NCBI RefSeq assembly: GCF_010499255.1
Contig: NZ_JAAGRN010000006.1
Coordinates: 1 to 64,000 of the forward strand
DNA length: 64,000 bases
Source of the DNA: Sheuella amnicola
GTDB taxonomy: Bacteria > Pseudomonadota > Gammaproteobacteria > Burkholderiales > Burkholderiaceae_B
Direction of reading: 5' to 3'
A program made the position numbers and the translations under genes. The notes below the pieces were generated by a model. It worked only from the letters and a program-made list of their open reading frames with translations, was not told where the DNA came from and did no database searches. Within the stretch, counting starts at the first letter, position 1, and every line of letters starts with the position of its first letter. Positions 26,523 through 35,298 of this stretch are shown here, piece by piece.

Positions 26523-27161
26523 ATGGCAGGTAGAAAACCCATCCTCACACGTGAGGCGTATGCTGATGCTTCGCTTAAGTTTATTGACCAGTATGGCTAT
26601 GACGCACTCACAATGCGCTCGCTAGGCGAGGCGTTAGGTGTTCACGCCACCGCCTTATACCGCCACTTTCGTAACAAAAAAGAATTGATCGAAGCTGTTC
26701 TCATGCGAATGTTCGAGGTTGAAAACGTCGGCATTCCCGAATCCGGATCGCCCCGCGAACGACTTCTGGCTCTAATGAAATCGCTTAGGCGCGCTTTTTC
26801 TCGTCACACCAACTTGGCGCTACCGAATCTCACCCTTCATGACGAACAAGCTACTGCCGAATTTGTACGCGCAAGCCTATCGCTGCTGGGTGAAATGGGT
26901 CTGGAAGGTCGACAACTGATGATTGCATATCAAATGCTTGAAACCTTCTCAGTCGGCTCTAACGCATATGACTGGGTTGATTACCCGAAATCATTGGAAA
27001 ACAAAAGACAAGGTCGTCGTCTTGTCGGTCACCCGGCGGCAGATCAGGCTGCTCGCAGCCTCGCATCGATGCGCAAGCTCAACGAAGAAACTTTCGAGGT
27101 TGCAGCAAACGCGTTGCTTGATGCATGCGAGTCAATGGGCCATAAAAAAATCCCTCGCTAG
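26523..27161 (+). CDS. TetR/AcrR-family transcriptional regulator
   Basis: 212 residues. The N-terminal helix-turn-helix (residues ~10-57) contains YGYDALTMRSLGEALGVHATALYRHFRNKKELIEAVL. The rest is a helical ligand-binding and dimerisation domain. It is divergent from the membrane protein / DMFase-like / CocE-like operon and probably represses it through the palindrome at 26355-26373. Confidence 0.92.
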   Translation: MAGRKPILTREAYADASLKFIDQYGYDALTMRSLGEALGVHATALYRHFRNKKELIEAVLMRMFEVENVGIPESGSPRERLLALMKSLRRAFSRHTNLALPNLTLHDEQATAEFVRASLSLLGEMGLEGRQLMIAYQMLETFSVGSNAYDWVDYPKSLENKRQGRRLVGHPAADQAARSLASMRKLNEETFEVAANALLDACESMGHKKIPR

Positions 27162-27241
27162 CCATAGCAAAAGATTGCGTTGCTTGCATCACCCTCTCAT
27201 CAGGGAAAGCTAGCTGTAACAAGGTCATCTTTCATCACAGC

Positions 27242-27268
27242 TATACCGAAATTTTAACAATCGGTATA
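27242..27268. repeat. Inverted repeat upstream of candidate small RNA
   Basis: TATACCGA (27242-27249) and TCGGTATA (27261-27268) are perfect 8-bp arms around an 11-nt AT-rich spacer. There is no T-tract after it, so it is unlikely to be a terminator for the TetR gene. An operator for the following RNA is possible. Confidence 0.45.
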
Positions 27269-27299
27269 TGTTTAAACACTTGATGATCGGTTAACTTAA

Positions 27300-27413
27300 A
27301 GCTGTGGGTTCGCTGGGATCGCCACAGAAAAACAATCCCGGAAGGCAGTAGTGAATGGATACCATTTCTACCGCCGGAAGCCTTGCACCTCCAACCTGCA
27401 AGGCTTCTTTTTT
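27300..27413 (+). ncRNA. Candidate structured small RNA
   Basis: About 114 nt in a 312-bp gap between TetR and the next gene. Three stems follow one another: CTGTGG/CCACAG (27302-27327); a longer hairpin GGC-A-GTAG-TG-AATGG / CCATT-T-CTAC-C-GCC (27344-27375); and a perfect 11-bp terminator stem ending in TTTTTT (27377-27413). The terminator loop contains CCTCC, complementary to a Shine-Dalgarno sequence. There is no open frame. It does not look like 6S, tmRNA, SRP or RNase P RNA. The 5' end is estimated; no clear promoter was identified. Confidence 0.55.
27377..27413 (+). terminator. Rho-independent terminator
   Basis: GAAGCCTTGCA pairs perfectly with TGCAAGGCTTC around loop CCTCCAACC, followed by six Ts. 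This is the strongest terminator in the window. It ends the candidate small RNA. Confidence 0.93.
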
Positions 27414-27473
27414 GATATCTATCGGTTGCACCAATTTAATTGCGGCGTTTCATAATAGCGATATCTGGAGAAA

Positions 27474-28058
27474 ATGATGAAACCTCAACAAGTATTGCAA
27501 TTCACAATTGTTTCTCTATTCTTTTTTTCTCCATTGTTTTCTAGTACTCATGTATTTGCCGCATCCGAAGCAACCGTCGACACGACTGAAACAACCGAGC
27601 TTTCTACAAAATCAAATGAACTCGGAAAGAAAGCAACCGAGGAAGCAAAGCAAGCTCTGCGGGATGCTCTCAAGGCGGCCGAGTTGATGCTTGAAAAAGC
27701 AGAAAACGCCATGATGAATACCACGCAAAAAACGGTTGAGGCCGCAAAGCTAGCCGCACAAGATAGCGAACGAGCATCAAAAAATGCAATGACAAAAATT
27801 TCTGCAACTTTAAAGCATGCGACAGAGGTATCAAAATCGCTCGCAAGCAAGACAGAAGCCACTGTAAAGAAATCAATCGTGGCAAGCAAGGAAACCATCA
27901 ACAAAATGGAAGTAGCAACTGAAAGACTGGCTGATCGTGCTGAAGACGCGCTAAAGGGCGCACTCACTGAGGCCAGGAATCTGGCAAGAGAGGCTCTCGA
28001 GGATGCTAAAGATGCTGTAGAACAGAGCAAAACTTGGGGAATAAGTCCAGCCTACTGA
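27474..28058 (+). CDS. Exported Ala/Lys/Glu-rich helical protein (LEA/apolipoprotein-like)
   Basis: 194 residues. A signal peptide (hydrophobic core FTIVSLFFFSPLF, cleavage after VFA at ~29) is followed by ~155 residues rich in Ala, Lys, Glu and Thr, predicted to be one long amphipathic helix with ~11-residue periodicity (recurring AKxAAxxAExAxxxA patterns). Such composition occurs in LEA-like and phasin-like proteins; the function here is unknown, though a periplasmic stress or membrane-surface role is plausible. GGAG precedes the first of two adjacent ATGs. The stop is at 28058, with no partner gene close by. Confidence 0.75.
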   Translation: MMKPQQVLQFTIVSLFFFSPLFSSTHVFAASEATVDTTETTELSTKSNELGKKATEEAKQALRDALKAAELMLEKAENAMMNTTQKTVEAAKLAAQDSERASKNAMTKISATLKHATEVSKSLASKTEATVKKSIVASKETINKMEVATERLADRAEDALKGALTEARNLAREALEDAKDAVEQSKTWGISPAY

Positions 28059-28148
28059 CATCTTCTGTAGTTTGTTAACTTGGTGTATGCCAACCCATAC
28101 TACGTTGAGCACAGGGATGCATGTGAACAGATGTCAGACTCAGTTTGA

Positions 28149-28343
28149 TTATCCCGGTAGATGTCGTTGATTGAGCTTGTAATCGACGGTAAAGCGCTGC
28201 TCGTCAAGATCAGTTCCGTGCAGTCGCACCTCTGGATTTAACAGACACTCCTTCTCAGTCCAATGCTTTTTATCATCTGCGCTGGACAGCAGAATTCTTG
28301 CCATTGATCCATTCGCGACGATGACCCAGTGTTTTCTTTTCAC
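28149..28343 (-). CDS. Short host-attachment-family protein
   Basis: 64 residues starting at a GTG with AAGGA 7 nt upstream. WVIVANGSMARILL followed by LLNPEVRLHGTDLDEQR resembles the N-terminal half of the 'protein required for attachment to host cells' family, which is normally about 140 residues. The frame ends cleanly at TAA where family members continue, so the gene is either a short form or truncated. No C-terminal remnant was noticed downstream. Confidence 0.5.
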   Translation of the reverse strand: MKRKHWVIVANGSMARILLSSADDKKHWTEKECLLNPEVRLHGTDLDEQRFTVDYKLNQRHLPG

Positions 28344-28610
28344 GAAAATTCCTTAAAAATGTCTCTCGACTTTTCAAAGCCAGGAAATGCCTTCCAGAGA
28401 CTTATCAGGAAAAATCATAACGGCGTAGATGCTGACTGCAAATTGATCAACTGATCAGGATGTGTACATCGACTGGCATTCTGAGATAAGAACGCTTAAC
28501 GTCCTGCGACACACTCTATTTGATTTGACGAAATTAAACGCTTGTCAGTAAACCGTCATTAGACGATCACAGCACCAACGGATGATACGAGTGCAAAGAC
28601 TCTCAAGAAC

Positions 28611-29786
28611 CTACAAAGTGCGTCTACTCCAAAATTTCTGGCTTTTCCATCTACACTGAGCAGTGTAATAAAAATCATGTCGCCTTAAGTATTCTAACCA
28701 TAGTTGGTCTTGTTGCTCAGCATATTGCCTGATGTAAAAGTTACTCTTATCCAGTGCACTGTTTTTCTCAAGCTCTGACAACGCGTAGTGAATTAAATGA
28801 CCTGCTTGACTTCCAGTCCTTAATGACTTGTCGATACCTTGCGATGACAATGGATCATATGCTTGCGCTGCGTCACCGACTGCCATCCATCCATCTCCGC
28901 AAAACTCCATTAAACGTTGACTATTCGCTGGAGCACCCCTTATTGAACCTTCGGACTGGTATCCCTTCTTTTGCAGTAAAGGACCTAGAAGGATCGATTC
29001 ATTTAAAAGTAAGTCAAAACCCTTTGAGTGACTAGCCAATTTTGCTGCAGGTAAGTCTTTATCTGAGTGAAAAACAACCAATCGTTTGCTCTTGTTATTT
29101 TGTTTTGCAGGAATACGATTGGTGTACCACCATCCATTCGCCCCCGCTTCAATACGCGTATAGGTATCTTCATCCTCGACATTCGATGAAAACCATTGGG
29201 CATAAGCAAACAAACGATCATGACTCTTTATTGAAACGCCAAGTGATTGGGCTACGACCGCACGGCGACCAGAACAATCAACCAAATAATGAGCCCGATG
29301 TCTCTGGGTCTCAACATAAGAGCCTAGTGTGAGTTCCCAAAGGTAGTCTGCGCAAGTAACCTGTTGACAAGAGCGAAAACCAAAACCTCTCAACAGAGTG
29401 ACACCAACCGCTTGGGCTTTAGTGCGTAAGGCTTCATCAAAGGCCAACCGATCAATACACAAACCGTAACCGGTCGTTGAAAAGAAGAAATCTCTTTGTT
29501 CGGGCTGCTCACTGTCCCATAAAGAGATGTTTCCTGATGTTTTAAAAAGACCGAAAGAGCTCTGATTTATATTTCCATCAAAATCTAAAAAATGTCTGAC
29601 TAAATCAATTGAAGATGGCGGTAAAGACTCACCCAACTTGTATTGAGCGGCTACCCGCTCATCCACCAAAAGGACACTTTGACCGAGCTTCGCTAGAGTA
29701 ATTGCAGTTGCTGCTCCAGCAGGACCAGCGCCAATGATGACGACATCCCATGTGACACCAGGAGAACTGATCTGCTGTGAAAACAT
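28611..29786 (-). CDS. LodB-like flavoprotein (CTQ maturation)
   Basis: 391 residues with an N-terminal FAD motif IIGAGPAGAATAITLAKLG (residues ~17-35) and second motif GDGWMAVGDAAQAYDPLSSQGIDKSL (~280-305), of the halogenase/geranylgeranyl-reductase flavoprotein superfamily. In the lysine oxidase system LodB is needed to make the cysteine tryptophylquinone cofactor of LodA. Here it starts 3 bp after the lodA-like stop, an arrangement that supports this role. It probably acts in the cytoplasm on the precursor before export or release. Confidence 0.87.
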   Translation of the reverse strand: MFSQQISSPGVTWDVVIIGAGPAGAATAITLAKLGQSVLLVDERVAAQYKLGESLPPSSIDLVRHFLDFDGNINQSSFGLFKTSGNISLWDSEQPEQRDFFFSTTGYGLCIDRLAFDEALRTKAQAVGVTLLRGFGFRSCQQVTCADYLWELTLGSYVETQRHRAHYLVDCSGRRAVVAQSLGVSIKSHDRLFAYAQWFSSNVEDEDTYTRIEAGANGWWYTNRIPAKQNNKSKRLVVFHSDKDLPAAKLASHSKGFDLLLNESILLGPLLQKKGYQSEGSIRGAPANSQRLMEFCGDGWMAVGDAAQAYDPLSSQGIDKSLRTGSQAGHLIHYALSELEKNSALDKSNFYIRQYAEQQDQLWLEYLRRHDFYYTAQCRWKSQKFWSRRTL

Positions 29787-29789
29787 AAC

Positions 29790-31790
29790 TTACTTATTTT
29801 TAGCGGGTGGTCGATCTAGAATTGGACTTCGCTCTTTCTCAGTAAAAACTATCTGACCGTTGTCACGTAAAAAGTCTCCTCCTTCAGTTTTAGTCGGAAG
29901 CACCATTCCCAGCTTTGACCAAGCATAGGCCATTTGGTTGTAACCATCAGTTGCCGATAGTGGCTCACCTTTTTCATCATATCCACGGAACCATTCCCTA
30001 TAGGTTCTGGACTTCGTCTTTGGATCGTAATCAAAAACCACATCCGGCCGCTGAGTTGGCCACCAGGCATCATTACATGACCAAAAATCTCCTTGCCACG
30101 GACTCGACATATACGCAGACAAGGCACCTGGTTCAATATTTTTACCTACACGGAATGCTTCAGCAAAAAAATCTCTATAAATAATGAGGTAAGGAAATTC
30201 AATACCGGGGTGAAAACCGCCACCAATGGTCGGCTCAAGGGCTGCGTAGTCTAATGCATGAGGCTGATCAGCCAAAGGCAGTTTTTCCAACGGAATCGGT
30301 GTTTGCATGGTGCCGACATCAAAATGACCATCTGCCCATTCCTTGATATGTTTTAGCTGTATTTGGGTCAATGCCAAAAATTGGTTTGGAAAATTATTTC
30401 CTAATTGTTGATTCTGCTTAGGCTTTCCAGCTGTACCCCAAAGCAGAGGCATTTTATAAACTTGCTCATCTCGTTTGAATTCATCACTCTTCCAGCTAGT
30501 TGGTCGCAGCGGAGGTGGAGGCAATAGCGAGTCCACCAACCTACCATTTTTACCTGCAGGGCTTCGCATCAAGGCATAGACCATCTGCCTCATCGGTTTA
30601 CTGTTTTCCGAATTGTCCGTAAAAGCAGCCATGTACCCCTCGGACAGTAGATTACCCGGCTGATATGGTCCATGTGCTGAGTTTTTGTAAGTCTGAGTAA
30701 CACCTGAGGCCTCTGCACTCACCCAACCGTAATTTACGGCGTTTGCAAATATTGGATAAACATCACGGTAAAAATTGGTTTTTTGATTTACGTAAGGATA
30801 CGCCTCAGGAAATGCCTCATAGACGCGATCTGCAATCGAAACTACGTGATACATATAAGGAGAAAACTTCGGCGGTGCTGAAATAACCCACGCTCCAGCA
30901 TGAGGATTTCTAATGCCTTCATCGGTCACTGACTTAACATTATCTCGAGTGCTGATGACAGTCCCATCCTTAAGTGTGACTGTGACATCAATTTCACCTC
31001 CACAAGTATCATCCCACCAACCAGGAACGTTGAAATATGCGAATTGGTTGGTTAATGGATTCTTTCCATCATCTGGACCATTAGGAGGATTTACATGTTC
31101 ACTTGGATTAGATAAGGCGACCTTGGGAGTTGTCACGCACTCGCCCTTACCGGAAGCAGGAACAAACAAAAGACGATCTTCAGCATCTAAATGCAGTTGA
31201 CCCAGCTCAATATCTCTTGCGGCCTTGTAGGTAACTTCAACATCTTTCGAGATATCTCTAGGTGTGAATCCTTCAAAGCGCAATTGACCCGGTAAGAAAC
31301 CTTTTTCAATTCCTTCAAAGATGTCTCCCTTCATTACAACGGGACTGCGCTGTCCAGAGCCAATCGTATGGACGCCCGGATCAATGATTAACTTATCTCT
31401 CTCAATCGGTTTTTTACCAGGCTGTATAGATGGATTTCTTAACTGATCTGGATCAAATAAGTAGGCGCCCTGGAAAGCGTAATTAGCCGCTTTCATGTTG
31501 CGAACATGCACGCGCCATTGGAGTGATTTGACTGAATCTGATTTTGACGTGAGCTCCGCAATCACCTTGCCATTTTCATCATAGGCATATACTCGGTAAC
31601 GTTGTGCCTGTCGCTTTAAGCGAGAATGACTATCTCGATAGGTGCCGCCCTTAGGACCAGGACCATTGCTTCCACCTGGATCAACAACCACCCCAGGTGC
31701 CTCTGGACCAATGAAAAATTCATCACTGTCACCTAATCGAGCAAGACCAATTCCTGGATGGATGCGAATACGTTTAATTTGTACGGACAT
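29790..31790 (-). CDS. LodA-like CTQ amine/amino-acid oxidase
   Basis: 666 residues from the ATG at 31790; GAGGAG lies 8 nt before it, and the preceding GTG is an alternative. It begins VQIKRIRIHPGIGLARLGDSDEFFIGPEAPG, the family start. GGGFHPGIEFPY, MSSPWQGDFWSC and WWPTQRPDVVF are conserved family motifs. The Cys in DFWSC (~572) and the Trp in AWSKLG (~624) are the likely cysteine-tryptophylquinone residues, by analogy with LodA. The family oxidises lysine or glycine and releases hydrogen peroxide. Substrate specificity is unknown. No signal peptide is visible. It is followed 3 bp later by the LodB-like maturase. Confidence 0.9.
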   Translation of the reverse strand: MSVQIKRIRIHPGIGLARLGDSDEFFIGPEAPGVVVDPGGSNGPGPKGGTYRDSHSRLKRQAQRYRVYAYDENGKVIAELTSKSDSVKSLQWRVHVRNMKAANYAFQGAYLFDPDQLRNPSIQPGKKPIERDKLIIDPGVHTIGSGQRSPVVMKGDIFEGIEKGFLPGQLRFEGFTPRDISKDVEVTYKAARDIELGQLHLDAEDRLLFVPASGKGECVTTPKVALSNPSEHVNPPNGPDDGKNPLTNQFAYFNVPGWWDDTCGGEIDVTVTLKDGTVISTRDNVKSVTDEGIRNPHAGAWVISAPPKFSPYMYHVVSIADRVYEAFPEAYPYVNQKTNFYRDVYPIFANAVNYGWVSAEASGVTQTYKNSAHGPYQPGNLLSEGYMAAFTDNSENSKPMRQMVYALMRSPAGKNGRLVDSLLPPPPLRPTSWKSDEFKRDEQVYKMPLLWGTAGKPKQNQQLGNNFPNQFLALTQIQLKHIKEWADGHFDVGTMQTPIPLEKLPLADQPHALDYAALEPTIGGGFHPGIEFPYLIIYRDFFAEAFRVGKNIEPGALSAYMSSPWQGDFWSCNDAWWPTQRPDVVFDYDPKTKSRTYREWFRGYDEKGEPLSATDGYNQMAYAWSKLGMVLPTKTEGGDFLRDNGQIVFTEKERSPILDRPPAKNK

Positions 31791-31843
31791 CACTTAACTC
31801 CTCAACTAGCAAACTTTGACTGGTGACAAAGAAAAATAAACAA

Positions 31844-32140
31844 TCATTTCTTTATAGAAGATTTAATAGTTTTCCAGTCGTATGAATTTTGTGAGATAAC
31901 AGTAAATTGATTGCCAAAACTCTCAATCTGAGCAGTGACTAGACCATCAGATTTCGAATGCGATAACAAAACAAATCCACCGCCAAAAGCAGCCTTAATA
32001 GACTTTTCAATCTCAGTATTCGATGGTGAGTGGGGGGTGTTTTTTTGATTTTCTGCAGCAAATGCCAAATCAATCCCAGTGCCAAAAATTGCACTCGTAG
32101 TGAAGCATCCTTTAATAAAACTTCTGCGCTTTCTATCCAC
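31844..32140 (-). CDS. Small Tat-exported protein upstream of lodAB
   Basis: 98 residues from the GTG at 32140, chosen because AGGGGA lies 7-8 nt upstream; the open frame continues into the tRNA and is not credible there. The N-terminus has a twin-arginine motif (RKRRSFIKG) and hydrophobic core ending LAFAAE, so it should be exported folded. The mature ~70 residues have a glycine-rich centre (AFGGGFVLLSHS) and no recognised family. It lies 53 bp before lodA on the same strand. It may help the oxidase fold, localise or resist peroxide, but nothing in the sequence shows this. Confidence 0.7.
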   Translation of the reverse strand: MDRKRRSFIKGCFTTSAIFGTGIDLAFAAENQKNTPHSPSNTEIEKSIKAAFGGGFVLLSHSKSDGLVTAQIESFGNQFTVISQNSYDWKTIKSSIKK

Positions 32141-32187
32141 TTTTTGGTCCCCTGTCGCATCACATCGATAAATGCTCACTAACAAAA

Positions 32188-32213
32188 AACCCTCACCATT
32201 TCTGATGAGGGTT
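32188..32213 (-). terminator. Terminator after rpoD-tRNA-Ile2
   Basis: AACCCTCA/TGAGGGTT stem with a 10-nt loop followed on the minus strand by TTTTTTG. It lies 8 nt past the tRNA 3' end and separates it from the lod genes, so the lod operon promoter has to lie within the ~50 nt before the small Tat gene or inside the terminator. Confidence 0.85.
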
Positions 32214-32220
32214 TGAATAC

Positions 32221-32299
<79 letters not shown>

Positions 32300-32312
32300 T
32301 GACTCGAAAACC

Positions 32313-35171
32313 TTACTGGTTTTCGAGGAAACTCTTCAACTTATCAGCACGGCTTGGGTGACGCAGTTTACGCAGCGCTTTAGCCTCTATTTGGCGAATG
32401 CGCTCGCGCGTGACATCAAACTGTTTACCAACCTCTTCCAATGTCTGATCAGTGCTCATTTCAATACCGAAACGCATGCGCAGCACTTTGGCTTCGCGTG
32501 GTGTCAGTGAATCAAGCACCTCTTTTACGACATTATGCATCGAACTGTGCAATGCTGCATCCGAAGGCGCTAATGTTAACGTATCTTCGATGAAATCGCC
32601 CAAGTGAGAATCGTCATCGTCACCGATCGGTGTTTCCATCGAAATCGGTTCTTTGGCGATTTTCAGGATCTTGCGGATCTTGTCTTCAGGCATATCCATC
32701 TTGGATGCCAGCGTTGCCGGATCAGGCTCGGCACCGGTCTCCTGCAAAATCTGGCGACTGATGCGATTCATCTTATTGATCGTTTCGATCATATGCACCG
32801 GGATACGGATGGTGCGCGCCTGATCGGCGATCGAGCGCGTGATGGCCTGACGGATCCACCAGGTCGCATAAGTCGAGAATTTGTAGCCGCGACGGTATTC
32901 GAATTTATCGACAGCTTTCATCAGACCAATGTTGCCTTCCTGAATCAGGTCCAGAAACTGCAAACCACGATTGGTGTACTTCTTGGCGATCGAGATCACC
33001 AGACGCAAGTTGGCTTCGGTCATCTCGCGTTTAGCCTTGCGGGCCTTAGCTTCACCGGTTGCCATCTTCTTGTTGACGTCTTTAAGGTCCTTCAAAGGCA
33101 ACACGACACGCTCTTGCAGATCGATCAGCTTTTGCTGCAATTCCTGCACTGCGGGCACGTGACGCTTCAAGATGTTGGAATAGGAGCTCTCGGTCGCTAT
33201 TTCGGTCATCACCCACTCGAGATTGGTTTCGTTACCCGGAAACACTTTGATGAAGTGTTCGCGCGGCATGCCGGCGCGATCCACGCAAGTATGCAGAATG
33301 GCACGCTCGATTTTGCGCACATCCTCAACTTGCGCACGCAATGTGTCGGCAAGACGCTCTACCATCTTCGCAGTGAAGCGAATTCCCATCAGCTCGCTCT
33401 GAATGGTCTCTTGCGCAGCCATATAGGCCTTGGAGCGATAACCATCCTGCTCGTACGCAGCCTTCATCTTGTTGAACTGGTCGGCAACAATATCGAACTT
33501 GGCCAAACCTTTCACGCGCAGATCTTCAAGCTGCTTGCTGCTCATGCCGCCTGCGGGACCATCGTCCTCTGCCTCATCGGCAACGCCGGCACCGGCATAT
33601 TCTTCGCCATCATCCGGGTCGACAAGACCATCGACCACCTCGTCAATCTGTGCTTGCGCGTCACGCACACGCTGAACGTGCGCAATGATTTCGTTGATGG
33701 TGGTCGGACATGCCGAGATCGCCATCACCATGTGCTTCAGGCCGTCTTCGATACGCTTGGCGATTTCGATTTCGCCTTCGCGGGTCAGAAGCTCGACCGT
33801 ACCCATTTCGCGCATATACATGCGAACGGGGTCGGTGGTACGACCAAAGTCGGAGTCTACAGTTGTCAGGGCGGCTTCGGCTTCGTCCTCGACATCGTCA
33901 TCCGATGTGGCAACCGGAGCGTTTTCGCCTAGAAGCAAGGTCTCGGCATCGGGTGCCTGATCGTACACCGCGATACCCATATCGCTAAACGTACTGATAA
34001 TGCCATCAATAGCTTCAGCATCGACCAGATCATCGGGCAAATGGTCGTTGATCTCGCCATACGTCAGATAGCCACGATCCTTACCGAGCTTGATCAACTG
34101 CTTGAGTCGATTGCGACGTGCTTCGTATTCTTCAGGGGTCACAGGACCGCGTGCGATCAGATCCTTGCCTTCACCCTTCGCACCACGCTTGCCCCGCTTG
34201 ACCGGCTTGAAATCGGGAACGACTTCGGCTTCGCCATCGGCATCACCGACATCGAACTCGCCATCACCGCCATTATTAGGGTTCTTGGAAGGTCGGCCTG
34301 GACGTCGACCCGTACCACCCGGTGGACGTGCCGATGCCTTGACGGGCTTTTCATCGCCCTCGCCTTTGGCAGCTTTAGGGGGCTTGGTGACATCAACCTT
34401 GCCGGGAGCCTTGGCTGAAGATTGCGCAGCAGGCGCAACTTTGACGGGCGCATCGACTGCAGCTTTTTCAGCCACCTTGGCTGACTTGCCAGTCGACTTG
34501 GCAGCAGACTTGGCCGCAGGCTTTTCGCTCGCAGCCGCTGGCTTAACAGCTGGTTTCGAGGCAGGCGACTTGGAAGATTCTTTGCTTGTTTCTTTGGCCG
34601 CAGATTTGGCTGTGGGTTTAACCACCGGCTTTGCCGCAGGCTTAGCTGCGGGCTTTGCTGCAGATTTAGTTGCTGGCTTGGCGGGTGCTTTTTCAGTTGC
34701 CGCTTTTGCAGCAACCTTGGGTTTTGCCTTTGATACCGACTTCATTGATTCCTTCACTGACTTAACGACGGCAGTTTTTACTGCTGATTTTGAAACAGGC
34801 TTAACGCTGGGGGCGACCTTGGAAGACTTGGCTGCGGAAGCGGCACTTTTGCCTTTGGAGGATGCAGCAGTCTTGGTCGTGCCCTTCGCAGCGGATTTAA
34901 GCGGCGATTTGGCTGTACTCTTTGCAATCGGTTTTGGAGTTGGCTTTGCGGCTGGCTTGGCGGCGCCTTTAGAGGCGGCTTTGCCGACAGGGGCTGGTTT
35001 AGCCACAGCTTTGACAGATCCTTTAGCAGGCGTCTTTACCGGGGGCTTTGCAAGGTTTTTTGTAGGTGCTTTGGCTGGAGATTTCGCCGGAGTCTTTGAT
35101 ACTTTGACTGAAGCTTTCGAAGCAGATTTTGATGCTGCCATGGTTTTTTTAATGCCAGATACTTGGGTCAT
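32313..35171 (-). CDS. rpoD: RNA polymerase sigma-70 factor RpoD with long basic N-terminus
   Basis: 952 residues, ~340 longer than E. coli RpoD. Residues 1 to ~290 are a low-complexity Lys/Ala/Pro/Ser extension (repeated AKPAAK-type units) like the tail of histone H1. Residues ~335-415 are region 1.1 ([18 protein letters not shown]). Region 1.2 includes [29 protein letters not shown], followed by the non-conserved region. Region 2 has [57 protein letters not shown], and the C-terminus has region 4 ([32 protein letters not shown]). It directs housekeeping promoter recognition. It lies ~130 bp downstream of dnaG on the same strand. Confidence 0.97.
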   Translation of the reverse strand: MTQVSGIKKTMAASKSASKASVKVSKTPAKSPAKAPTKNLAKPPVKTPAKGSVKAVAKPAPVGKAASKGAAKPAAKPTPKPIAKSTAKSPLKSAAKGTTKTAASSKGKSAASAAKSSKVAPSVKPVSKSAVKTAVVKSVKESMKSVSKAKPKVAAKAATEKAPAKPATKSAAKPAAKPAAKPVVKPTAKSAAKETSKESSKSPASKPAVKPAAASEKPAAKSAAKSTGKSAKVAEKAAVDAPVKVAPAAQSSAKAPGKVDVTKPPKAAKGEGDEKPVKASARPPGGTGRRPGRPSKNPNNGGDGEFDVGDADGEAEVVPDFKPVKRGKRGAKGEGKDLIARGPVTPEEYEARRNRLKQLIKLGKDRGYLTYGEINDHLPDDLVDAEAIDGIISTFSDMGIAVYDQAPDAETLLLGENAPVATSDDDVEDEAEAALTTVDSDFGRTTDPVRMYMREMGTVELLTREGEIEIAKRIEDGLKHMVMAISACPTTINEIIAHVQRVRDAQAQIDEVVDGLVDPDDGEEYAGAGVADEAEDDGPAGGMSSKQLEDLRVKGLAKFDIVADQFNKMKAAYEQDGYRSKAYMAAQETIQSELMGIRFTAKMVERLADTLRAQVEDVRKIERAILHTCVDRAGMPREHFIKVFPGNETNLEWVMTEIATESSYSNILKRHVPAVQELQQKLIDLQERVVLPLKDLKDVNKKMATGEAKARKAKREMTEANLRLVISIAKKYTNRGLQFLDLIQEGNIGLMKAVDKFEYRRGYKFSTYATWWIRQAITRSIADQARTIRIPVHMIETINKMNRISRQILQETGAEPDPATLASKMDMPEDKIRKILKIAKEPISMETPIGDDDDSHLGDFIEDTLTLAPSDAALHSSMHNVVKEVLDSLTPREAKVLRMRFGIEMSTDQTLEEVGKQFDVTRERIRQIEAKALRKLRHPSRADKLKSFLENQ

Positions 35172-35298
35172 ATTCGCTCTTTGTGGCGCCGAAAGGCTGT
35201 TAAGTCGCAGTTTTGACGAAGATTCAAACTAGTTTCAACTAGATATGCACGCCCAACCTCTGACACCATGGTCGCGCAAACCCCTGATTTTAACCGAA

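Noticed and set aside
27300-27413. Identification of this RNA as signal-recognition-particle RNA because of GGAAGGCAG.
   Set aside because: The surrounding sequence and the three separate stems do not fit the single long hairpin of that RNA.
31939-32163. A different-frame small protein over the Tat gene.
   Set aside because: The other frame has a good ribosome site, a GTG start and a Tat signal; this one has none of these.
32604-33932. A 442-residue open frame on the plus strand within rpoD.
   Set aside because: It lies antisense to well-conserved rpoD regions 1.2-3 and shows no family resemblance.
34090-35232. A 380-residue open frame on the plus strand opposite the rpoD N-terminus.
   Set aside because: It results from the Lys/Ala/Pro-rich codon composition of the rpoD tail. 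It has no ribosome site and the Ala/Gly/Phe composition is that of a mirror frame.
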